A stretch of DNA of 60,000 nt from the NCBI GenBank assembly GCA_029204225.1, contig CM055093.1, positions 24,597,912 through 24,657,911 on the forward strand, written 5' to 3'. The notes below the pieces were generated by a model, which had not been told where the DNA came from, made no database searches, and saw only the letters and a program-made list of their open reading frames with translations. A program made the position numbers and the translations under genes. Positions 45,906 through 56,800 of this stretch are shown piece by piece (position 1 is the first letter of the stretch; each line of letters opens with the position of its first letter). This DNA is from Diphasiastrum complanatum. Lineage: Eukaryota; Streptophyta; Lycopodiopsida; Lycopodiales; Lycopodiaceae.

Positions 45906-48035
45906 AATTCAAAATTTTTAGAAATAAATGTTCAGTCATTTTAATATATTAACTCTAAAGAAGGGTGTTAAAAATGAAGTTAATATATGTGACATAAGCT
46001 TAAGACAACTTTTTTTTTTTGTTAAGTAGATGTGTAGTAGTCTATATGATGGTGTAGATGAACAATGTCACACATTCCACTTCTCCTATGTTGCTTCTGA
46101 ATCGCTTTGAAACTTTGTCTCTCAGTTTGTAAGTCAAAATATATAGCATTGAAGCCATGTAAGTGCCTATTTGTAGTTCCTGTAACCCAAGACTGATCTG
46201 TAAAGCTACAACCAAAGATACACCTTTTATATGGACAATCTTGCATGTGTGATTGCTTAGAGGTAGGATTGCTTGATTATGATTATGGTTGCCATAATCA
46301 AATTGTTACAATATCTACATTTTTATCATACATAGAGCTCTTGAAGCTAATAGGTCCCATTAAGTCTGCTCAACAATAAATGCTTCATAGCTTTGCTCTG
46401 TTTCAGACTTAGAACTAGATCTGGTTGGAGTTGAAAACATTTTTGGTCTCTTTTTATCATTGATGGTAATGCTCCACAAATCCTTCACTATAAAAAGAGT
46501 TTTCATTTAAAATTTCCAAACTTGATTTTTTCCCCTATCCAACTTACTAATTTCCAACAATAGGGGGATATCCCAGTTAACCATTGAACTTAGATGAACA
46601 ACGATAAAGTGTGCAACAGAGGGAGAGGGCATAAAACGTCACCTTAACTAGGAATATTGGATGGTTTGTTAGAAAAATGTAGTGTTGCCCGAAAAATTAC
46701 AAGTGGTAGCCCTCTTAGAAAAATTATATGCAGGTGTCTGAATCACAAGTTTTTTTGGTTCAAAATGTAGGCAGTACTGCAAGGACGATAAATATTACCA
46801 ACGAAAATGTAAAACTTCTATTTTGAGACTATCCTTAATGGCTTAAGGCAGTCCTTACAAGACCCAAGTCCAAATTGACTCAAGAACTAAGACTTCAAAA
46901 CCAGATTTTTAACTCGATGAAGTTAATTTGCATTTGACCATTTGAGGGCCTTTAATTGGCCAGGTCACTTTAGAAGCAACATATTTTACACCACCACTGC
47001 CATTGCAAGTGTGGTGCAGTAGCCATCAACAGGAGATGGGCAATGGTACCACTATTTTTTCAAAACAAACGTATCATTGCCCACCCTTTGATGTGTGGGC
47101 CACCACGACCACCACAACAGTGACGGTGCAGAATACGCTCTCCCGCGTCACTTATCGGACCTTTCAAATTAGAATTTTTAGATGAAGAAATCAGACTCAC
47201 AAGGTTGGGACCCTTGACCTTTTTCACTTCCACTGAACTTTCAAAACGACAAGGTGAAGGTTCCTTTCAAAAACAGACGCCCTTCATGATGATCGTCACC
47301 TCCTTAGTAGTTCAACATAAACAGGTGCTCCTCTTTCAAGATTCAAGGAGGAGTTTAGGGTTAGGATTTTCTATGGACATGGTGGATCGCTGTCTCGCTT
47401 AATGTAGGTTGTAGATCAGTGTGGCCACCATTCATTGTAACGAGCCCTTTTTCACGGGCATAGCAAATCAGAACTTTGTTCCTCTATCTTAGAAATTGCA
47501 CAAATATTCTCTAGCACCTGACTCACAAAAAGGGTTTCACGAGGCTTTCTTCAAGGCTTTTCAAAATGATGCTCTTCTCGTTTTGTACAGCACACAACTT
47601 CCTTGCACGCAAGATCAAATTGATCCTTATAGCTGCAAATGCCACTTCACAACCTTACTTCTAATTGATTTCATTGCTCTATTCAATGAAATAGCCTACA
47701 AGAGTAGAGCTAGAAGCCATGTTTGTAGACGAGTTTCTTCTAAACACATTCATGATGCATTCATCATTTTGTCAAGATATATAGGATTTCTTGCATTGGG
47801 CACATAAACACCCCATAGATCAATAAAATAGGCAAGTAATGGATACCTTGTGACTATCATGCGCATTTTTTGAACACATTAAAAATTAGAATATATATCT
47901 ACTTTTTTCCAAACGGAGGTGCTGCACTTTCTACCCTGCGTGTCCATACAGTTGCCATGTGGCACGTCCATATTGGTCAATCAAACTCAAACTGCTTATT
48001 ATGCTTCATAATGTATATTTGAAAAAAGTAAAGGT
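45906..48035. other. Unassigned intergenic DNA
   Basis: Frames of 60-103 residues occur (for example 47496-47807 plus), but none shows a domain, repeat or family motif that I can name. No LTR edge is seen. Confidence 0.4.
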
Positions 48036-48191
48036 ATCCATTACGCAATGGAATGTGTCGGGTAGAGGACATTTTGCGTAAGGAATTCCGGATTTATTTT
48101 AGGCCCGGTAAGGGGCCTCGCCTAATTTTTTTTTGGAAATCCTTACCGGGCAGAATGTCCTCTGCTCGGCACATTCCATAATACGTAAAAT
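48036..48191. repeat. Long imperfect inverted repeat (156 bp), MITE or foldback
   Basis: The left arm (48036-48089) holds GGAATGTGTCGGGTAGAGGACATT. The right arm (48133-48191) holds its near complement, AATGTCCTCTGCTCGGCACATTCC. An inner pair, GCCCGGTAAGG at 48103 and CCTTACCGGGC at 48141, folds again. It has no coding capacity. This is the shape of a palindromic MITE or a hairpin RNA source. I could not settle a target duplication. Confidence 0.8.
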
Positions 48192-50260
48192 GGCTTAACA
48201 ATGCGTTCATCGAACATTCATAGATTTCTGCAAACACAGACACCAATCTTTGCAATGCATTTTGCTACTACATACAACTCATTACATACAGAATACCAAT
48301 CTACAATTATAGATATAAATGTTATATGTCGCTATGAATTTTTTGTTAAGAGTCACACTAGTTGAATACATAAAGTTGACATCAATTATTTCATAAAGGT
48401 AACCCAAGATCAAGATCAAGAGAATGAATATTTGTTCTTGAGTTGTTGGACGATACAAAAGACATTTTGATATATGAAAGCAGACTCTAAAACTTCAACT
48501 ATGACTTTTTTGCTTCCTCTAGTGTGAGGGTATGTTAGCTTAGATAAGAACCTTTAGCTTTTGGATTTAGTTGTGTTCTCCTTGACCCCCTAAAGTCCTT
48601 GCAGCTACGATTACTGGGCTAAGCCCTACCTCTTGTAAATTTTGTACATCATCTTTACACCTACTAGTACGAAGCAAATGTGATTTAAGAAAAAATTATG
48701 AACTATGTCACATTTCTAGAATAGTATGTCTTGCAAAATGACTAACTATTTTGCTTTCAATCTTAATCGACGATATTTTCTCATTTCAAACAATGGCAAA
48801 AGTATTTGAGATACACCACTGTTGTTGTTGCTTTCATACATGCTATGATATTATTCTTTGTCAATGAAATTTACAAAATAAATCATATGTTGCATGCACT
48901 ACAACGGTTCTTCCACTTTTTGGGTGAATATTTACTCTTCCATTGCACATGTTCAAGGATATATTTGGTTATGTGATTGAAAGTGGGCTAGCTTTGTAGA
49001 TTGTTAAGCCCTTCGCATTCGAAAATAAAATTAAGGTGACATGATTGATTCCATCAATACACTTGTTCATGGATATTAGGGAGTTTTTGTTTGTAAGTGG
49101 TAAGTCATTGGCATTCTTAATCAAATATAATCTTAATATGTGTAAGTATTCCAAGCATTCTAAGTCTAGATTTTAAAAATAGTATTATATTGTTTTGTGG
49201 ATAGAGATATACACGTTAGAACACAACTAGCAATGTAACACCCATGCTTGTAGGTGCATTTGATTTAGGTAGGAAAAAATTGCATAAAATAGGGAGCATT
49301 TAGGTCCTAGGCTCATGGACCAACTATATCAAATGTTTCTCTTTTTTTTCTCTAATGGACCAAGCAAAAGGGATCTCTAGCTTGAGGATAAGAGCTTGGC
49401 TAGTGGGCTTGCCCACCCAACTTGAGTTCATTCACATGCATGTGCGGACATTAAATTTTGGGAACAATTTTGTGGGCATCATGCTTGATGGAATTTGGGC
49501 CTTTTGTGGGACGGTTGAAATATGTTAAAGTTTGGCTTCAGTTGAAGTACCATATTATGAATTAAAACATTTCTCACTTGTTCGTCAAATTTTGAAATTA
49601 ATTTACCCATGTAAATATGTAAAAATTTGTACTTGTATCCATAGTTCACTATTAGTGTGTAGTTGACAAAGTGTGTAAGAAAGAGAATTAAACCCATGAA
49701 CCACAAATATCTTTGTGTAATTATGAGCTAATAATTCAAATTGGACATGGGTTGTAGGATCCCCTTATGGGCGAAAATTTCTTTTTATGTTATTTTGTCA
49801 TACATTTTTTTTACACGCATCTTTTTCTCAAATGGTGCATGCTAAAAAGAGTAAATTTATTACATGCACCTTTTGTGTAGAAGGCATGTGTAAAACATGT
49901 GAAAAAAAGTGGAGCACACAGATTTCGCGAGGGAGGTTTCTCCCTTTCCTTTATGACAAAAAAAACTAAGATTACACCCAGAAAGAAAAACATTACTCAC
50001 ACATGGGTGATGTCTGCTCAGGCTACTCGCGTCCTGATTCCTTGGAGTAACCTCCGATAGATCCATCTACGCAGTAACGTGCTATCGCTATGTACACAAA
50101 CTGATGACCAACTTGTCTCCCACCCTCTTATCTAAGTAGCACGGGGGGGTGCTTTGGCTCTAGCGCATTGTGAGACACACATTTTTATTAATTTATTTAT
50201 TTTCTAAACGGTTGCCAAAAGTGCCACGTACCGGGCAGGTAGAACAATATCCCATAATCA
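48192..50260. other. Unassigned intergenic DNA
   Basis: A/T-rich with short frames only. I see nothing that supports a gene or named element. Confidence 0.4.
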
Positions 50261-50279
50261 TTTTTGAGAATGCTCCAGT

Positions 50280-50460
50280 AAGTCAAAAAGGACTTTGGTG
50301 CTCAGGACGTGGGTGCTGTTGGCTGCATGGGACCCGGGGGTGCTGCTCAGGACTCGCGGGTGGCTGCTCAGGAAGCAGGATGCTGTCTGGGACGCGGGTC
50401 CTAGGCTCGCGGGTGCCCGAGAAAAAGTGCCCTTGGTGCTCGCGAGATATCGGAGCTCGT
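50280..50460. repeat. GC-rich imperfect repeats around GCTGCTCAGGA
   Basis: Units of the kind (G/C)(C/G)TGCTCAGGA(C/A)...GGG(T/A) recur at about 50296, 50341 and 50361, with GGGACGCGGGT and CTCGCGGGTG words between. The block stands out from A/T-rich flanks. An open frame crosses it on both strands, which is what GC-rich repeats give by chance. Confidence 0.6.
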
Positions 50461-50854
50461 GAAAATTTTTTCTTGGACACCTATCCATTCGAGCAGGGCC
50501 GGAGCATCGATGCCACATTGCTCACCCATTGGGCCGGGGCCAAACGTCTAGCACTTGTGGCCCCGTGCTCTAAAGCCTCACACCTCCCCCACCCAAATGT
50601 GCTAAGCCCACTCCATTTACAATTAACAAGTGTGTAGCACTTGAAGTAGCATCTCTATGGTTGTGGTCTAAAGATATTTTTTCTTATAGAAAATGAAATA
50701 GGCCGTACACTGTTGAATGTTTCGAGACGCATCGTCGACGTCGACCGTCGAAAACTTTAGATGTAAGTTTGTGTTTACATGATATATAAAATCTATCTAT
50801 CTATATATATATATATATCCAAGCAGGGTGCCATGCATGGGTCCTGGTCCTGGG

Positions 50855-50905
50855 CCTGGGCCAAAAGGGCAGTGGCGGACCAGGCCCAAAGGGCAGTGGC
50901 GGACT
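50855..50905. repeat. Tandem duplication of a GGCCCAAAGGGCAGTGGCGGAC unit
   Basis: GGCC(A)AAAAGGGCAGTGGCGGAC and CAGGCCCAAAGGGCAGTGGCGGAC lie back to back with minor differences. They sit about 1.9 kb upstream of the GBA2-like start codon. Confidence 0.75.
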
Positions 50906-52806
50906 GACTGGGATGGATCCCGATTTTACCGACCGGTCCAGTTAGAATCTTCGAAGGGAGGGATTCCACGGGACGGGCAGCTCCGGTTACCACATCTGTT
51001 CAACGCTGGAGGTACAGGTTGGACAACAAAATTGAAGAAAAGAGCAAAGCAAAGAAGAAAAACTGATCGTGAGAGAGACAGTGAGCCTGATACATGGATC
51101 GTGGATTGGATTCTATGGAGTCTGGACTTTGTCAAGCTCGTTCCAGGTTTCGGCCTTAAAGCCAGAATGAGAGCGATGTAGTGCCCGATGGTGTTCTAGT
51201 TAAAGGCTGTGATATTATTATGATAGACCATGTCAAACGTTCCAGATCCTCATGCCTTTTGAGTTTTGACGCTGCCTCAGCACTGAGCAGTCAAGGAATC
51301 TTTGTTTTGTCTTCGCATTTGTGTCAGGATTACAGGCAGGTTGATATAATTTTTCTCAATTCCCGTAAGATTTGTTTAGACGTCAAAGCAGTTCCGTCAT
51401 AAGTTTGTAGAAAACCTTGCCTGGATTCATTTTGTCTTATCGTGTTTTTAAGTCCTCCGTGCATTTGATTTGATTTCTAATCATGCTATTTGTTTCTATC
51501 CTGGATATTTGCCCGCCGTTTCCATAGTTCATCCGTACAAATCATGATAATATGTGTCGTTTGTCGCTTGCAGTTTAGGTGCTAAGTTTCCAACTGACTT
51601 TGATCATTTCACATTGAGCTTGATGAATGATTGTTCCTTTTTTTTATTGCTTTTTAAATACCGGTTTTTTTTAATCATTTTACATTTAGCTTGATGAATA
51701 ATTGTTTCTTTTCTGGTTTTGTCGTACGAGATTTTTTTTGGATCATTTCACATTGACCGCTATCTATTATAATTGCTTGTTTCCTTGCTTTCCTAATACG
51801 AGATTTTTTCTCTCAGACTTAACATATATGCGGTACAATCCGGCCAATGTTGAATTTAGATACTGCTGAGATGAATGTCCCTACAATTTTGCTCAGAGCT
51901 TTGAATCAGTACCTTTGAGCTCAGCGGCTAAGCAAGCGGATACGTAGATGCATGCAAAAATTTTGATTCGGGTTCGATTTGAGATTACACCCTTTCTTTT
52001 GATCCGGATACATGTTACACCCTCTCTTTTGATATAACACCCAACCGTTTTTGCAGTCGGCATATCTTTTGGGCAAATCAAGCATGGGTGGAGCTAATCT
52101 TTCTAATAATATATGTGTGTAAACAGTTCTTAAGATACGACCTTTTTCTTTTCTCTTGATTGCCCTTAATTGTGCAAGTGAATGGAATCGAGTTCCTGAC
52201 CTCAATCAGGGCAAAGGAAGTCTCCTCCAACACGCCACCAATTGAAATCGTGAGTTACAACGTTCCGTGATGATCCCTTCAAGACATGGAGTCTGGCGTC
52301 GCCTTATAATCTGAGCAGAGAAGGCAGGAAGCGAAATGAAAGATAAATATTTGATACTGGATCAGCTACTTGCTGCCATTTCTGTATGATTTCCATGTTC
52401 CATGGTCACACAACTCTGAATGCTTCATCGCCTTCTTAGGTGGTGAGCACGATGATAGTTTTTTCTGAATTATAAAATGAGGAATGCCGGGGGACCTGCT
52501 TAGAAAGCATGGAAGCATGAGCGCGGCTCCCTGCAAGATCATCTTTATAAAGCCTTTTGTCAAATGAAACTGATTTGCTGAATTTTTCACAGCCGGGGTC
52601 ACAGCTACACCTCTTTCTCACGTGCACCTTCTGTGTTAGCATCCGCTGTAGCATCCGAAGGCTGAAAGCGGCCGCAGGCTCACGATCCTGTTGCAAATCC
52701 GTAAACTACAAAGATCAGATGTGCGAGCGTTGTCAAGAAGCCATAAGTCCTTCAGATAGCTTTTAGTCTGGCATGAAACTGAAGTAAGGAGATCCAGAAG
52801 AGTGGG
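50906..52806 (+). promoter_or_regulatory. Upstream region of the GBA2-like gene
   Basis: This is the least transposon-like 2 kb in the window and should hold the promoter and 5' UTR of the GBA2-like gene. I cannot point to a TATA box with confidence. Two short upstream reading frames precede the main ATG: 52719-52766 (15 codons) and 52773-52787 (4 codons). If the transcript starts upstream of 52.7 kb they would be uORFs. An extra 5' UTR exon near 51.0-51.2 kb is possible but unsupported. Confidence 0.4.
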
Positions 52807-52887
52807 ATGTCGTCCGGGAAGATCTTTCATAGTAGGAGGCATTCATGGCCCCTCCAGGAGTATGTACCCAGATCTACGTTGAATTTG
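52807..52887 (+). CDS. GBA2: GBA2-like exon 1 (start codon)
   Basis: It has 27 codons, [20 protein letters not shown] and on to STLNL, then GTAAAT. The ATG was chosen because plant GBA2 proteins open with a short basic stretch just before the W-P-x-E-E-Y block, and there is no in-frame ATG closer. Phase 0 out. Confidence 0.88.
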
Positions 52888-53814
52888 GTAAATCTCAACC
52901 GCAGCTTATTTGGATGAAGTCTGGTTCAATTTAATTGTGTTTTATGTATACAGTTGCTTTTAGTTTCAGTGAAATTGCCGTATGTTTATCTCCAACCTCC
53001 AAGCCAGAATCCTCATGCCAATAGTGCTTGTCAGTGTACAGAATGGTCATCTATTATCAAAAGTTTCATGATAGTGTTTTTTCTCACAAATTAAGCACGT
53101 TCATGCTGCGATATGTTTGCATGTTGCCACATTATAATGAGATTATTTCCAGAGAAGACTTGCAGTACAGGCTAGGCACCAAGGCAATGTGATTGAGAAA
53201 CAACATATAATATGCGTATTAGATGTTTGGTTTTGTTGCCATTTTAACCCTGGTTCATAATACAACCTTTTTTTTGGATAGGCAGACCAATCATTTTGTA
53301 ACTTGGCACGTTGAATAAAATCAAGTGTGATTCAAGCTATTTTTTTTAAAGTTTCATGCAAGAGTTCTTAGGTTACAATATTCGGTGATGATCTCTTAGA
53401 AGAAAACATAGCAGAAGATTTCTTCAAAAGAATCAGAGTCTTAGGTTGAACTTCAACAAAGACTAACTAAGGACGTAACTCGTATTGGGATGCTTCTTCC
53501 AAAACGTGAGTGTTTTGTTTCAATCGAATGTATTTTTATCACATACAAAACATTGCTATTGCCTTGAAACCTTAAATGTTAGATTATATTGTATATGCAT
53601 TATATGTGTAGGTTATATAAGGTCTATGATTCTATATAAATCATGTCTCTAGATTCTTTATATATTCTTAGTGTGCATGTGCAGATTAAAACTAGATAGT
53701 AGTCTTTTGGTAGGCTCATGAACCTTGAAGGCCAGAGCTATGAACTGAACTAACATTTCGTCTCCTGGCCATTACTGGGGGCATGGCCGCAGCGCAGAGC
53801 AGATCAGGGTGCCC

Positions 53815-53864
<50 letters not shown>

Positions 53865-56800
53865 CAGTGGTTTGGTTTGTGTTTGGGCTGCGTGTGTGTG
53901 GAGTGTGTGTGTGTGTGAGAGAGAGAGAGAGACATGTGTGAGACTTGAGTGTGTCCACTAGCTTGAAGAAACATGCTTGTAATCGACATAGGGGGATTAG
54001 AGGCTTTTGGAGTGACCCTGTAAATTAGTAGTGGTCTAACGATTTTCAACAACTTCTGCATACTTGCCTATGTGTTAGTGTCCTGTCAAGTGGCAAGTAT
54101 TGGTGGATGAGTTGCATGCGCAGTGTTTCAACTTAGGATGTATCAGGGTTTAGAGGGTGCTTGAGGAAGTTTACATGTGAGCCTTGGAGAGGCATTTCTC
54201 ATTCATTCCTATATAACAAAGATTGGGAGGAGACTTGGAGCAGCGCTCTCTTAGGGTTTTACCATTCTACTTTGAAAAGAGATCAGTGTAAGTGAAATTT
54301 CTGCGGCTATCTTGTGTATTTCAGTAATAGATCACTGTAGATGCAATTCAATCAACTCCAAAGTTGATATTGTATTGTTCTATAGGATTGATGAAGATAT
54401 GTTGTGATATTGGATATCACATAGCATTAGAGTACTTTGGAATGTATGTGAAATAGTATCATGCACAACCAACATGTGGGGTACATCTATATGTGATATT
54501 GCTCGGTTGCTAATGAAGGAATGTGTGCAGTGTATAAAACAATGCAAAAGTACATGTAGCGAAATGTGTCAAAGTCCAATTTTGCCAGCCCAAGTAGCAT
54601 AAGCAAGCTACACATTATAGTCTATGGCCTTTATGGGTACTCTTTGTCATAATGGTGTCTTTCAGAATTTGAGCACATAGCTTTAAATCATCCAAATCAT
54701 CATTCTCATGCAATTGTAAAAATGTGGAGGCATTGGGTGGTCGTGTACAATTCCTAGTCCAATGGTTTGGGCTTTTGCACTTAAAGCACAAACATTTTTT
54801 GTAAATGTCATTCATCTCTTCTAGGTTTTACCATCAAAGAATGTAGTTTTGCATGCATGCAATAATTTAGCAACAACACAAGTACTAGCAATGGTAGCAT
54901 ACCGTGGAGGAGGTTGTCATTCGAAAGATTTTGGAGCTATAGATGCAGGCACCTAAAGCTTTGGATACTCGTACTACAATGTAGTGGCAAGTAGCCTTCA
55001 TCAAGGAAGTAGCTGCAAAGATATATCATACCTGAGTGGTCCTTATATGCCACCAATATAGTGTAGAATAAGCTGATCCTCCTCCATGTTTAGGAATAGA
55101 CAAGACAACTCTATGAATGTGTTAGTGATAGTTATGGACTACTAGACTATTGGCCTATTGGGCCTTTACCGGCACATTCATGACATGAAATGGGGGTCTT
55201 ACATTTATTTAGTTAGTGGATAGTTGTCTTTTTAGTCATACAACAATTTTATTCATGTATAGGCCTAAAGGGCCTTTTTTGTTTGATTACATTTAGGACT
55301 GGCCAAGTGCCCTACTTTTTTTGACTTATTATGTTGAGTGAGGGCCCTTTAAAAGGGTGCACTATTTCCATCCAAAAGTTTGATGGAATGATTACAATTC
55401 CTAGATTGGAGTTGACTAGGACTTATTAGAACTCACACACAAATAAACAGCTGAAGAGAGAAACAATAGCACTATAGAAACTTGCTCAATTGATTAGTAG
55501 GATTTTATGATGATCAACAACAATGGTATCTCTCTCACACCACATTATATCTCATATGTGGGTGGGCGCTACCCCATACTTATAGAATAGTCCTAGTCTA
55601 AAGATGCAAAAGCAATTACCATAAACTTGTACTTGAATATATGAAAGGTTGGTATTTCTTTAGCTGATCATGTTAATCGCATGAGGTCTATTGTGAATCA
55701 GCTTGCAAGAATAAATGCCATAGTTGATGAAGATGTCATGGTGGTGCTACTTAACTCTTATGACTTTTGAGTATGCTCATGTCATTTTTACTCTTAGCAG
55801 TCTCCCTTGCCAAACTTGTGAGAGTATGATTTTTTCTTTACTTAAAGAAGACCATAGGATGCATGAGGCTTATCAAGCTTCTATTCCTATTGATGTTGCT
55901 TTGTTTGATAACTGGAAAGCACAACAATCTAAGATTGATAACAAGAGTTATGAGGGAAAGTCAAGAGGAAGTAACAAAAGTGCTCAAGAGGAAGTAACAA
56001 AAGTGCTAAGTGCCATTATTACATAGTCACGATATTGCATTCTTTGATTTAAAAGCTGAGTTGCAGCGGATAGCGATCCGCTGCAAAAACGTTTCGGATC
56101 GTGCGATCCGGAACGTCAGTGATCCGCGACCCGGATCGCAATTTTTTTTTTTTTTTTTTTTTTGTGGACAAAGGAGTTATGGCCAATGTTTTTTTTTTTT
56201 GAGTTTAATACTAACTAAACCGTGATTGAATGGTGGACATGCTTTTCCAATAGATATCAGAAATCAGTTTTGAATGGTGTTCTGATGCCAATGGTTTGCA
56301 GATCTACTGATTCTGTTTTCTGTTAGAAAATGATAGAAAGAGTTAGAAGGAGCCTTCCTTAGACTGGTGGGAATCGTATACTTCTTTTGGAATAGCTGAA
56401 ACCATCTATTGATGTCCAAATTTCTGAAACGATATGAAAATGGAGCCAGTTTTCTTAAACCATCTAATGATGTCCAGATTTCTAATCAATGTAGCCTGCA
56501 GCCATCTGAAACCAAGCAACAGATCTGCATAACAATTGCTTTTTTGATATCCTTTCACATGATACCCATATTGGCAACTATACAAAAAAAAATAAAAATT
56601 TGCGTTCCGGGAAACCCTAATCAGAAATCCCGGATTGCGTTCTGGAACGCGTTCCGGATCGCGTTCCGGAACGCGGACTGCAACCTTGTTTAAAAGGAAA
56701 AAAGAACCATGTTGTTGGCTTGGACCTTGATACACCTTTTGAATGGAAATTCACATGGCATATGTGGGAAAATTAGTAGTAGTAGATTGTAAAAATAATG

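Noticed and set aside
47496-47807. 103-residue ORF as a possible gene
   Set aside because: No motif, no splice partner and no supporting context; it is in an unassigned A/T-rich region.
50170-50637. 155-residue ORF with Gly/Cys-rich composition
   Set aside because: It is explained by GC-rich imperfect repeats, which are open on both strands, and has no family resemblance.
50828-51181. 117-residue plus-strand ORF near the GBA2-like gene
   Set aside because: Pro/Gly-rich start comes from a tandem DNA repeat; no domain is visible and it does not splice in frame to exon 1. It may be upstream or UTR sequence.
52366-52696. Minus-strand ORFs of 78-86 residues just upstream of the GBA2-like gene
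   Set aside because: They have no recognisable domain and overlap the presumed leader of a gene on the other strand.
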